Source of the DNA: Lachnospiraceae bacterium
Lineage (GTDB): Bacteria; Bacillota; Clostridia; Lachnospirales; Lachnospiraceae
Assembly (NCBI GenBank): GCA_029008875.1
Contig: JAQXJP010000019.1
Location: 1 to 55,505 of the forward strand
Direction: 5' to 3'
Length of the DNA stretch: 55,505 nt
In this document: positions 7,955 to 14,941 of the stretch, piece after piece
Layout: every line of letters starts with the position of its first letter
Position numbering within the stretch: position 1 is the stretch's first letter
Notes under the pieces: generated by a model
What the model saw: the letters and a program-made list of their open reading frames with translations, nothing else
Told to the model about the DNA's origin: nothing
The model's database searches: none
Program-made: the position numbers and the translations under genes

Positions 7955-9016
7955 ATGAGAAGGCCTGCAAAGTTTCTGCTTGCCGTAGGTGCAGTATTGT
8001 GCATAGGGGGAATTGTTGTATTTTCAAGTTCGAAGATGAACCAAAAGGAGCTTCCTGAGGCAGAGGATGGGTCTCAGGAAGTTTCCATGTCCATCGATTG
8101 TGTGGCGAATGTTTTGAATTACAATTACACCTCTATGGATTATCGGGACCAGACGATTCGCCCCCTGAAGGATTGCGAGTTCTCTTTTTTGGACGAATTG
8201 AATATCCCGGGAATGCCGGAGACAAAGGAAGAAGATTTAGCGAAAAACTATATATACAGCGTGGCGCAGTGCCCTCAGGGACTTTGCTTCACCGATGAAT
8301 ACATGTTGATTACATCCTATTCAGAGGAGGATGATTGTCTTGGGGAATTGATGGTGTTTGACCGGGAGAGCGGGAGATATCTTGTGACCCTTGGTATGGA
8401 TTCGGAAAGCCATTTGGGTGGAATCGCTTTTGACGGGAAGAATGTGTGGGTATGTAATTCCTCCCAAAAAACGCTGGAGCGCTTGTCCTACGATTTCATT
8501 CAGCTGATGGCTACGGAGAACGAGGGTGATGTGGTGGATGCTTCCGAGGTGGTGGACATTTACGATATCGGGAACCGCCCCTCCTGTGTGACCTTCTATC
8601 GCGGCCGAATCTGGATCGCCACATTCCACGCCTATCAGAACGGGGAGGCGGTGGCCTACCACTATGACAGCAACAAAGATACCCTGATACAGTTGAGTGA
8701 GTATGAGATTCCGCCCAAGGTGCAGGGAATTACTTTCGCCGAGGACGGGACCGTATATTTGAGCTGCTCCTACGGGAGGAAGCAGAGCTCCTACATTAAG
8801 AGATATGATTCCGTGGCCTCCATGGCGGCAAAAACCAAACGGCCCAGCGCCCAGGTGGAGATGCCTCCGGGCTCCGAGGAGATTGTGCTCAGCAACGGGG
8901 CATTATATGTGGTTTTTGAGTCCGCCGGGGAGAAATATCTGGAGGGGACTGACGGAAAAGGAACCAGTCTGTCCCCCATCAATAAGATTTTGAAAATAGA
9001 AGTGGATTCGTTCTAA
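7955..9016 (+). CDS. Exported protein of unknown function, probable beta-propeller
   Basis: 353 residues. An N-terminal basic stretch and one hydrophobic segment (about residues 6-24, LLAVGAVLCIGGIVVF) indicate a signal anchor, with no lipobox cysteine. The remainder is beta-rich with repeated blocks of the kind seen in NHL/YVTN-type propellers: PQGLCFTDEYMLITSY, LGGIAFDGKNVWVCNS, PSCVTFYRGRIWIATF, VQGITFAEDGTVYLSCS and EIVLSNGALYVVFES, spaced about 50 residues. AGGAGAAGAAG precedes the ATG. It follows the EF-G-like gene closely, so co-transcription is likely, and it overlaps the end of a convergent small gene by four bases. I cannot assign a ligand or pathway. Confidence 0.75.
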   Translation: MRRPAKFLLAVGAVLCIGGIVVFSSSKMNQKELPEAEDGSQEVSMSIDCVANVLNYNYTSMDYRDQTIRPLKDCEFSFLDELNIPGMPETKEEDLAKNYIYSVAQCPQGLCFTDEYMLITSYSEEDDCLGELMVFDRESGRYLVTLGMDSESHLGGIAFDGKNVWVCNSSQKTLERLSYDFIQLMATENEGDVVDASEVVDIYDIGNRPSCVTFYRGRIWIATFHAYQNGEAVAYHYDSNKDTLIQLSEYEIPPKVQGITFAEDGTVYLSCSYGRKQSSYIKRYDSVASMAAKTKRPSAQVEMPPGSEEIVLSNGALYVVFESAGEKYLEGTDGKGTSLSPINKILKIEVDSF

Positions 9017-9285
9017 CAGATTTTCATCATTTGCAGGATTTTTCTGGCTTTCTGTTGTTCTTCCGGCGAGAGGTTGGCAATCAGGATTTCTGAGATCAGT
9101 TTTACCTCTTCGCTGTTGAACTGAATATTCTTCTTTTTTGCATCCTGGATGCTTGCCATCATGAAGGGCATTGCCTCATTCATGCTGGTGGGCATTTTTT
9201 TGTTGGAAAAAGCGTGGATAAAATCAAATTTTTCCGGGGAAATTCCCTGTAATATCGGATTGTTTAGGATGTCTGGATCAAGCAA
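9013..9285 (-). CDS. Small helical protein of unknown function
   Basis: 90 residues, predicted mostly helical, acidic and lysine-rich, with no signal peptide or known motif. It starts with TTG at 9285, six bases after AGGAG, and that ribosome site overlaps the stop codon of the upstream minus-strand gene, which indicates translational coupling. Its end overlaps the last four bases of the convergent gene 7955-9016. The C-terminal half (SEEVKLISEILIANLSPEEQ) resembles generic helical hairpins. I do not recognise the family. Confidence 0.65.
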   Translation of the reverse strand: MLDPDILNNPILQGISPEKFDFIHAFSNKKMPTSMNEAMPFMMASIQDAKKKNIQFNSEEVKLISEILIANLSPEEQQKARKILQMMKIC

Positions 9286-9294
9286 TCGAATCTC

Positions 9295-9624
9295 CTAATG
9301 GAACATAGCGTCATAACTTTCCATAACACTGAACAGATTAAGCAGATTATCAATGGTTTCCCGCTCCCGTTCGTTGCAGTAGGGCTTGAGTGCCTCGCAC
9401 ATATCCATGCGTATTTCCCCGGGACTGCGGTGTTCCTGTGCACTCAGGGAATTCTGGGAATTGCTCAGCTCCCTTGTGAACTGCTGCAGCTCCAGGAACA
9501 TGATAAGCATATGAAGTTGTTGTTTCTTGGAATCCTCAACAAAGGGAAGCATGGTTTTTATCATCTGTAGTTCTTTGGTCTGCATTTTTCTGTCGTATTC
9601 GGTAAAGAAATTTGCTGCTTCCAT
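9295..9624 (-). CDS. Small helical protein of unknown function, first gene of a pair
   Basis: 109 residues, helical and rich in Gln, Glu and Met, with a basic hydrophobic middle segment (about residues 20-45) containing MIKTMLPFVEDSKKQQLHML. No transmembrane segment or known domain is seen. It ends ten bases before the next minus-strand gene, whose ribosome site overlaps this stop, so the two form a bicistron. No clear Shine-Dalgarno sequence stands before ATG 9624 in the AT-rich leader. The paired arrangement and normal codon use support a real gene. Confidence 0.65.
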   Translation of the reverse strand: MEAANFFTEYDRKMQTKELQMIKTMLPFVEDSKKQQLHMLIMFLELQQFTRELSNSQNSLSAQEHRSPGEIRMDMCEALKPYCNERERETIDNLLNLFSVMESYDAMFH

Positions 9625-9734
9625 ATTTTTTGTTTTTTTCTATATATTATGAAAACCGATGGCACAATATGATTATTTGGGAATATGATAGTTTGTGAAT
9701 TGCTTTTGCAATGCGCGAAAGGAAGGAAAATATC

Positions 9735-9866
9735 ATGGGAAAAATTGTGATTGCTGACAACACCGTGTTTGAGATTGATGAGGAGTGCGTGAAAAAGAAT
9801 CCGCCGCCCAAGGAATGCGATATCTACAAGTATCTGGAGCAGCCACCCAACGAGGAGAAGAAGTAG
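9735..9866 (+). CDS. 43-residue acidic protein of unknown function
   Basis: A short gene starting at ATG 9735 with AGGAAGG eight bases upstream. The product begins MGKIVIADNTVFEID and has two cysteines (18 and 28), a Pro-rich turn (NPPPK) and an acidic tail ending QPPNEEKK. The TAG stop at 9864-9866 takes its G from repeat copy B. Joining the flanks without the repeat gives no stop for another 100 bases or so, so the insertion appears to have set the present C-terminus. The strong ribosome site and codon choice like the neighbours support coding. The function is unknown. Confidence 0.6.
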   Translation: MGKIVIADNTVFEIDEECVKKNPPPKECDIYKYLEQPPNEEKK

Positions 9867-10033
9867 GGACGTTCCTTTTGTCACGGCCATCGCCCTTTGG
9901 CTCGGGGCTGTTTCTCCGCCTCAAAAATACCCCAACCGACGCCGCTGTGTCCCCCACAGTACCCGGCGGGACCACTTTGGAGATCGTAGTTTTCTAGGCG
10001 CAGTCTGTGTTTCTAATTTGCTGTACGACAACT

Positions 10034-10265
10034 CGTGAACACCGCGACGCCTTTGTTTGCCAGGGGCGGAGTAAGGCTTCGAACACTAACTGGCTCTAAG
10101 ACGTACCCGTCCACTTCTTTTATTACAATAACCGCGGCTGTGGAACTCCCTTCGGTCAAACAGGTCCTCGCCGCGGTGGTATCAGTGTCCGGGTACGTCA
10201 AGAGCCAGTAAGCATTCTGCAGAAAAACTCCGTCCCTGACAAACAAATACGCCGTGGTGTCCACG
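10034..10265 (-). ncRNA. Candidate structured RNA domain, copy B
   Basis: The 232-nt equivalent of 4191-4422, read on the minus strand and starting nine bases after the internal -10 box. Relative to copy A the changes at 10100-10109 and 10190-10199 are reciprocal: GTGTCC/GGACAC in copy A becomes GTACCC/GGGTAC here. No ribosome site, coding frame or terminator is visible. RNA status is inferred. Confidence 0.48.
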
Positions 10266-10274
10266 TTTTGGCGT

Positions 10275-10303
10275 ACTGTAAAAATGAAAAGAAACACAGA
10301 CAA
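10275..10303 (-). promoter_or_regulatory. Sigma-A-like promoter inside copy B
   Basis: On the minus strand TTGTCT (10303-10298), 17 bp, TACAGT (10280-10275). It is the counterpart of 4153-4181 in copy A, with the same spacing to the conserved domain but a different spacer. Confidence 0.58.
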
Positions 10304-10445
10304 GCCGCTAGAAAACAAGATTGTACAAACAGGTCTCGCCGGGTACTGTGGGGGACACAGCGGTGTCAGTTGGGGTCCGCCAGTGATAGAGAAGGACAGC
10401 CCCGAGCCAAAGGGCGATGGCCGTGACAAAAGGAACGTCCCTACG

Positions 10446-10475
10446 AAAAGGAGGCTGCACGCGTGCAGCCTCCTT
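10446..10475 (-). terminator. Intrinsic terminator of the Cys-rich gene
   Basis: A perfect 28-bp palindrome AAGGAGGCTGCACG/CGTGCAGCCTCCTT at 10448-10475 that runs into TTTTCG on the minus strand, just downstream of the gene ending at 10482. Copy B begins four bases further on. Confidence 0.75.
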
Positions 10476-10481
10476 GGTATG

Positions 10482-10736
10482 CTAGAAGCAGTTGTTATTT
10501 CCGCAACCGTTGTTGCATCCGCATCCGCATCCGTTATTCCAGTTGTTGCCCCATCCGCCACAGAAAAGGAGAAGGATGATGATCCACATGCAACTGTTGT
10601 TATTATCGCATCCGCCGTTGTTGAAGAAAGATGAACCACCATTATTGCAGCAGCAACTCAAGAGCAGGATAATCCAAATGATTGAATTGCAGCCTCCTTC
10701 GTTACATCCACAGTTTGTTGCAGCCAAATCACTCAT
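10482..10736 (-). CDS. Small Cys/Asn/Gly-rich hydrophobic protein
   Basis: 84 residues with two short hydrophobic blocks, IIWIILLLSCCC (about 19-30) and MWIIILLLF (about 50-58), set between runs rich in Cys, Asn and Gly such as CGCGCNNGCG near the C-terminus. GGAGGT precedes the ATG and a terminator follows, so it is a complete transcription unit. Proteins of this make-up in Clostridia are often labelled chorion-class high-cysteine or spore-surface-like. That resemblance is compositional, and the function is unknown. Cysteine clusters could be crosslinked or bind metal. Confidence 0.7.
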   Translation of the reverse strand: MSDLAATNCGCNEGGCNSIIWIILLLSCCCNNGGSSFFNNGGCDNNNSCMWIIILLLFCGGWGNNWNNGCGCGCNNGCGNNNCF

Positions 10737-10812
10737 AGGTGACCTCCATAATTATTTTTTACAATAACATTCTATGAATGGGAATGAAGTGTGTTACAAA
10801 AATAAAAAAATA

Positions 10813-10841
10813 TTGACTATTTTGCTTTAAAGCACTAAACT
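10813..10841 (+). promoter_or_regulatory. Promoter for the citrate synthase-icd pair
   Basis: TTGACT (10813-10818), 17 bp, TAAACT (10836-10841). Initiation near 10848 excludes the in-frame TTG at 10844 as the start of the next gene and supports ATG 10886. Confidence 0.65.
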
Positions 10842-10885
10842 TTTTGAAAAGTATATTTAAGTGTTTTTCAGGAAGAGGTGTTGTT

Positions 10886-12268
10886 ATGAGAAATGTAGTG
10901 ATGAACGGAAAAACAAACTTATTGCAGTTGGAGGAGCATTTTTATCAGTTGGCGGATGTGGCGGAGCCGAATACCTTCCGCAATCTGTTTCCCTACGATG
11001 AAATTCCGAAGATCGCATTCAACGATCGCATTGTGCCTCATAATATGCCGGAGGAGATTTGGATAACGGATACCACATTTCGAGATGGTCAGCAGTCCAG
11101 AGCTCCATACACCACGGAACAGATTGTGACAATCTACGATTATTTGCATCGTCTGGGCGGTCCGAAGGGGAAAATCCGCCAGAGTGAATTTTTCCTCTAC
11201 AGCAAAAAGGACCGGGATGCGGTATACAAATGTCTGGAGAGGGGCTACGAGTTCCCGGAGGTCACCGCATGGATCAGAGCCAGCAAGAAGGATTTTGAAC
11301 TGGTCAAAGAGATTGGGCTTCGTGAGACCGGAATCCTGGTGAGCTGCTCGGATTATCATATTTTTTACAAGATGAAGATGACCCGCCGAGAGGTGATGAA
11401 CATGTATCTCGGGGTCATTCGGGAGTGTCTGGAGACCGGAGTCAGCCCCAGATGCCATCTGGAGGATATTACCAGATCCGATATCTACGGTTTTGTGATT
11501 CCGTTCTGCCTGGAATTGATGAAATTGATGGATGAGTATAAGATTCCCATCAAGGTTCGGGCCTGCGATACCATGGGATTCGGTGTGAACTTCCCGGGTG
11601 CAGTGATTCCCCGAAGTGTTCCGGGAATTATCTACGGACTTATGACCCACGCCGGGGTTCCTTCCGAATTGATTGAATGGCACGGACACAATGATTTTTA
11701 CAAGGCGGTTAACAACTCCACCACAGCGTGGCTGTACGGGGCGAGTGGGGTGAACTGTTCCCTCTTCGGAATCGGGGAACGTACCGGAAATACGCCTCTG
11801 GAGGCCATGGTGTTTGAGTACGCACAGCTTCGGGGAACCTTGGATGGCATGGATACCACGGTGATCACGGAACTGGCGGAGTATTTCGAGAAGGAGCTTG
11901 GCTATGTGCAGCCTTCCAGGACTCCGTTTGTGGGGCGCAACTTTAATGTCACCAGAGCCGGAATCCATGCAGACGGACTGTTGAAGAATGAGGAAATCTA
12001 CAATATCTTCGATACCGGAAAATTCTTAAATCGCCCGCCTCTTGTGGCGGTTTCCAACACATCGGGACTTGCGGGAATCGCACACTGGATTAACAATTAC
12101 TATCACCTTCCCGAGGAGCGCAGGATTGATAAGTCCTCCCCGATTGTGGCAAGGGTGAAGGAATGGGTGGACAAGGAGTATGAGGAAGGCCGAATCACGG
12201 TCATCACGGATAATGAGTTGGTGGTTCAGATCACTAATGCTTGCAAGGAACTCAATATTATGTTGTAA
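10886..12268 (+). CDS. Probable Re-type citrate synthase (homocitrate/isopropylmalate synthase fold)
   Basis: A 460-residue DRE-TIM metallolyase. The signature is DTTFRDGQQSR (about 54-64, normally DTTLRDGEQ) with the metal-binding HGHND motif (about 270-274). ATG 10886 follows AGGAAGAGG and a promoter at 10813. In anaerobic Clostridia, members of this branch act as Re-citrate synthase, condensing acetyl-CoA and oxaloacetate, and this is established for Clostridium kluyveri. The adjacent icd gene, 33 bases downstream, supports that reading: together with aconitase they would give 2-oxoglutarate for glutamate. No aconitase gene is in the window. A 2-isopropylmalate or homocitrate synthase role is less likely given the neighbour. 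Confidence 0.8.
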   Translation: MRNVVMNGKTNLLQLEEHFYQLADVAEPNTFRNLFPYDEIPKIAFNDRIVPHNMPEEIWITDTTFRDGQQSRAPYTTEQIVTIYDYLHRLGGPKGKIRQSEFFLYSKKDRDAVYKCLERGYEFPEVTAWIRASKKDFELVKEIGLRETGILVSCSDYHIFYKMKMTRREVMNMYLGVIRECLETGVSPRCHLEDITRSDIYGFVIPFCLELMKLMDEYKIPIKVRACDTMGFGVNFPGAVIPRSVPGIIYGLMTHAGVPSELIEWHGHNDFYKAVNNSTTAWLYGASGVNCSLFGIGERTGNTPLEAMVFEYAQLRGTLDGMDTTVITELAEYFEKELGYVQPSRTPFVGRNFNVTRAGIHADGLLKNEEIYNIFDTGKFLNRPPLVAVSNTSGLAGIAHWINNYYHLPEERRIDKSSPIVARVKEWVDKEYEEGRITVITDNELVVQITNACKELNIML

Positions 12269-12301
12269 TATCAGATAGATTGGACCAAAGGAGAACGGAT
12301 T

Positions 12302-13513
12302 ATGGAAAAGATTAAGATGACAACCCCACTGGTAGAGATGGACGGAGATGAGATGACCAGAATACTCTGGAAGATGATTAAGGAGGAATTGTTGCTTCCT
12401 TTTATCGATCTCAACACGGAGTACTACGATCTGGGGCTGGAGGAGAGAAATAGAACGAACGACCAGGTGACGGTGGATTCCGCCAATGCGACAAAAAAGT
12501 ACGGTGTTGCAGTGAAGTGTGCAACCATCACACCCAACGCGGCCCGCATGACGGAGTATGGCCTCAAGGAGATGTGGAAGAGCCCCAACGGCACCATCCG
12601 CGCAATGCTTGACGGCACCGTTTTTCGTGCGCCCATCGTGGTGAAGGGAATCGAGCCCAACGTGAAGACTTGGAAAAAGCCCATTACCATCGCAAGACAT
12701 GCCTACGGTGACGTGTACAAAGCTTCCGAGATGAAGATTCCGGGACCGGGAAAAGCGGAGCTTGTGTATACTGCGGAGGATGGAACCGAGACCAGAGAGC
12801 TGATTCACAACTTTACCGGAGCGGGAATCATTCAGGGACAGCACAACTTGTGTGATTCCATTGAGAGCTTTGCTCACAGCTGCTTCAAGTACGCGCTGGA
12901 CACCAAGCAGGATTTATGGTTCTCCAGCAAGGATACCATCTCCAAGAAATACGATCACACCTTTAAGGACATTTTCCAGGAGATCTATGACGCGGAATAT
13001 AAGGAGGCTTTTGAAAAAGCAGGCATTACCTATTTCTACACCCTGATTGATGATGCGGTTGCCCGTGTTATGAAATCGGAGGGCGGCTTTATCTGGGCAT
13101 GCAAGAATTATGACGGTGATGTGATGAGTGATATGATCAGTTCCGCCTTCGGCTCCCTCGCCATGATGACCTCCGTTCTGGTATCCCCGGACGGATATTA
13201 TGAGTATGAAGCAGCCCACGGAACGGTGCAGAGACATTATTATAAGCATCTGAATGGGGAGGAGACCTCCACCAATTCCGTGGCAACCATCTTTGCGTGG
13301 AGCGGAGCGCTTCGCAAGAGAGGAGAGCTGGATTCCAACGAGGCACTGATGAAATTTGCAGATGCCCTGGAAGCTGCATGTATAGGAACCATTGAGTCCG
13401 GTAAGATGACCAAGGATCTCGCACTGATTACCACCATCGAGAATCCGGTTGTTCTCAACAGCCAGGGCTTCATCAAGGCAATCCGCAGTGAGTTGGAAAA
13501 TATTCTCGCATAA
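12302..13513 (+). CDS. icd: NADP-dependent isocitrate dehydrogenase
   Basis: Converts isocitrate to 2-oxoglutarate and CO2. Its 403 residues match the homodimeric type II enzymes. Seen are the N-terminal [13 protein letters not shown] (about 12-24), [19 protein letters not shown] (about 94-112, substrate loop with SPNGTIR), GDVYKASEM (about 138-146), the metal-binding aspartates in [17 protein letters not shown] (about 269-285) and [10 protein letters not shown] (about 305-314). The ribosome site AAAGGAGAA precedes the ATG. It is second in an operon with Re-citrate synthase and is closed by a terminator. The likely purpose is biosynthetic 2-oxoglutarate and NADPH. Confidence 0.94.
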   Translation: MEKIKMTTPLVEMDGDEMTRILWKMIKEELLLPFIDLNTEYYDLGLEERNRTNDQVTVDSANATKKYGVAVKCATITPNAARMTEYGLKEMWKSPNGTIRAMLDGTVFRAPIVVKGIEPNVKTWKKPITIARHAYGDVYKASEMKIPGPGKAELVYTAEDGTETRELIHNFTGAGIIQGQHNLCDSIESFAHSCFKYALDTKQDLWFSSKDTISKKYDHTFKDIFQEIYDAEYKEAFEKAGITYFYTLIDDAVARVMKSEGGFIWACKNYDGDVMSDMISSAFGSLAMMTSVLVSPDGYYEYEAAHGTVQRHYYKHLNGEETSTNSVATIFAWSGALRKRGELDSNEALMKFADALEAACIGTIESGKMTKDLALITTIENPVVLNSQGFIKAIRSELENILA

Positions 13514-13534
13514 TCATTTACATTTAGGAACCCA

Positions 13535-13566
13535 AAGGAGACTGTGTCGTTGCAGTCTCCTTTTTT
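13535..13566 (+). terminator. Intrinsic terminator after icd
   Basis: A 10-bp stem AAGGAGACTG/CAGTCTCCTT (13535-13562) with an eight-base loop, followed by further T residues. It ends the citrate synthase-icd operon. Confidence 0.9.
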
Positions 13567-13582
13567 GACAAAAATTTAACAC
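13565..13582 (+). promoter_or_regulatory. Possible Rex operator
   Basis: Compared by eye with the clostridial Rex consensus TTGTTAA-N4-TTAACAA, this site agrees at 11 of 14 defined positions. It touches the T-tract of the icd terminator and ends just before the -35 box of rex, a position suited to autoregulation. Confidence 0.35.
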
Positions 13583-13583
13583 A

Positions 13584-13612
13584 TTGACAGAAGATTTGGA
13601 TAATTCTATAAT
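13584..13612 (+). promoter_or_regulatory. Consensus promoter for rex
   Basis: TTGACA (13584-13589), 17 bp, TATAAT (13607-13612). Both boxes match the sigma-A consensus exactly. Confidence 0.85.
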
Positions 13613-13661
13613 AATTACATATTTATTTTTGCGAAATAAAAGGGGTTAGGAGGCTTTTTCC

Positions 13662-14297
13662 ATGGAAAAGGGGATATCACAGGCTGTCATTCGGAGAATG
13701 CCTAGATATTATCGCTATTTGGGAGAGTTGCTGGAAAATGGTGTGGAGCGCATCTCATCCAACGATTTGAGTAATCTTATGAAAGTTACCGCGTCGCAGA
13801 TTCGTCAGGACCTCAACAATTTTGGTGGGTTTGGACAGCAGGGGTACGGTTACAATGTGAAGTTTTTGTACGATGAGATTGGCAAGATCATGGGACTGAA
13901 TTGCCGTCATGACATCATTGTGATTGGAGCCGGCAATCTGGGACTTGCTCTGACCAATTACGCCAAATTTGAAAAGCTGGGATTTGTGATTACCGCTTTG
14001 TTTGATATCAACCCCAAACTGAAAGGGACCAAGGTCCGCGGTATTCCAGTGTATATGATGGATGAGCTGGAGAAGTATTGCAAGAACCATTCCATCGACA
14101 TCGCGGCCCTCACCATACCCAAGGATTCCGCCACAGAGGTGGCTCAAAAACTGGTGGATCTGGGAATCCGGGCAATCTGGAATTTCGCCCATGTAGATTT
14201 GGATGTGGGGGAGGATGTAATCGTGGAGAACGTTCATCTGTCGGATAGTTTGATGCAATTGTCATACAACATTGTCAAGAATACCGCAAATGAGTAG
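13662..14297 (+). CDS. rex: Redox-sensing transcriptional repressor Rex
   Basis: A DNA-binding repressor that reads the NADH/NAD+ ratio and controls fermentation genes. It has 211 residues, as usual: a winged-helix domain (about 1-80, with RRMPRYYRYL and SNLMKVTASQIRQDLNNFGGFGQQGYGY) and a Rossmann domain with GAGNLGLAL (about 89-97). AGGAGG precedes the ATG. It has its own consensus promoter and a possible self-operator, and lies directly after the citrate/isocitrate genes. It may share transcription with the following coiled-coil gene, 17 bases downstream. Confidence 0.95.
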   Translation: MEKGISQAVIRRMPRYYRYLGELLENGVERISSNDLSNLMKVTASQIRQDLNNFGGFGQQGYGYNVKFLYDEIGKIMGLNCRHDIIVIGAGNLGLALTNYAKFEKLGFVITALFDINPKLKGTKVRGIPVYMMDELEKYCKNHSIDIAALTIPKDSATEVAQKLVDLGIRAIWNFAHVDLDVGEDVIVENVHLSDSLMQLSYNIVKNTANE

Positions 14298-14314
14298 ACA
14301 CAGGAGGAAATCCG

Positions 14315-14941
14315 ATGAGCTGTGAGAGTGATTTCCTTGCTGCATTAAAGGGGAAGAAGGTTCCCATCCTAGTGCTGGATCAGAAATGGCACAGATTGTT
14401 TGCCATTCATGGGAAGCCGGAGGAGATTAAGGAACTGGAGGCTTTGCTCAATTCCCTTTTAGCCAGGCAGGGCAAATTGAATAACGAACTGAAAGAAATG
14501 AAGAAGATTAAGGCCAAACTCATGAGCAATATCGTGGAAAATATGGACGATAATGACCATGAGGCTGCGGAGTCCAGAGAGAAGCAGCTGTCCGACGACC
14601 GAAGGCTGATTGATGAGATTAATGAGAAATCGGAGCAGTACGAGGAAGAACTGATGGAACTTCCGGAGAAGATTCGCTCTGTGAACGAGCAGCTGATGCT
14701 GAAAAGTATGGACTATTTCTATGAGAAGATTCGAATCAACAAGGAGGAATCCAAGGAGATTGAAGAGTGGATTCAACAGGTTCGCATTGATTTGAAGAAG
14801 AATATTATCCGGAAACAGAATCGGGATATCAACAACAAAGAGATGTATGCTTATCTCCATGACATACTGGGGCCGGAAGTGCTGAATTTATTCGATTATC
14901 AGTATGAGGATGGACAGCGACAGGAGGATACTCAATCTTGA
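14315..14941 (+). CDS. Coiled-coil protein of unknown function
   Basis: 208 residues with no signal peptide or membrane segment. A short folded-looking start (about 1-35, ILVLDQKWHRLFAIHG) leads into a long charged coiled coil (about 36-165, heptads rich in Lys, Glu, Leu) and a loose acidic tail. AGGAGGAAA precedes the ATG. Its TGA overlaps the TTG start of nnr, so translation of the two is probably coupled. The family appears conserved as a hypothetical protein in Lachnospiraceae, from memory only. A structural or scaffold role is possible, but nothing in the sequence decides it. Confidence 0.75.
   Translation: MSCESDFLAALKGKKVPILVLDQKWHRLFAIHGKPEEIKELEALLNSLLARQGKLNNELKEMKKIKAKLMSNIVENMDDNDHEAAESREKQLSDDRRLIDEINEKSEQYEEELMELPEKIRSVNEQLMLKSMDYFYEKIRINKEESKEIEEWIQQVRIDLKKNIIRKQNRDINNKEMYAYLHDILGPEVLNLFDYQYEDGQRQEDTQS

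Larger units (their letters stand above)
9866..10441 (-). repeat. Giant quasi-palindromic element, copy B (576 bp), inverted relative to copy A
   Basis: Same ends and core as copy A, but the plus strand here matches the reverse complement of copy A. The 36-bp ends are perfect inverse copies and are flanked by TA. Paired arms include 9929-9973 with 10332-10376 (45 bp, three mismatches), a sequence unlike the arm at the same place in copy A yet self-complementary. Others are 10034-10049/10250-10265 and 10100-10109/10190-10199. The apex 10128-10190 is the same as in copy A. It lies between the 43-codon gene and the terminator of the Cys-rich gene, again at gene 3' ends. Long open frames crossing it lack ribosome sites and are not treated as genes. 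Confidence 0.9.

Noticed and set aside
10013..10642. A 209-codon minus-strand frame crossing copy B and the Cys-rich gene
   Set aside because: It overlaps the repeat, a terminator and a better gene in another frame. Its Ala/Thr/Ser-rich start is the Cys/Asn/Gly-rich gene read in the wrong frame.
10844..10885. TTG 10844 as the start of the citrate synthase gene
   Set aside because: It lies three bases after the -10 box and has no ribosome site. ATG 10886 has a good site.
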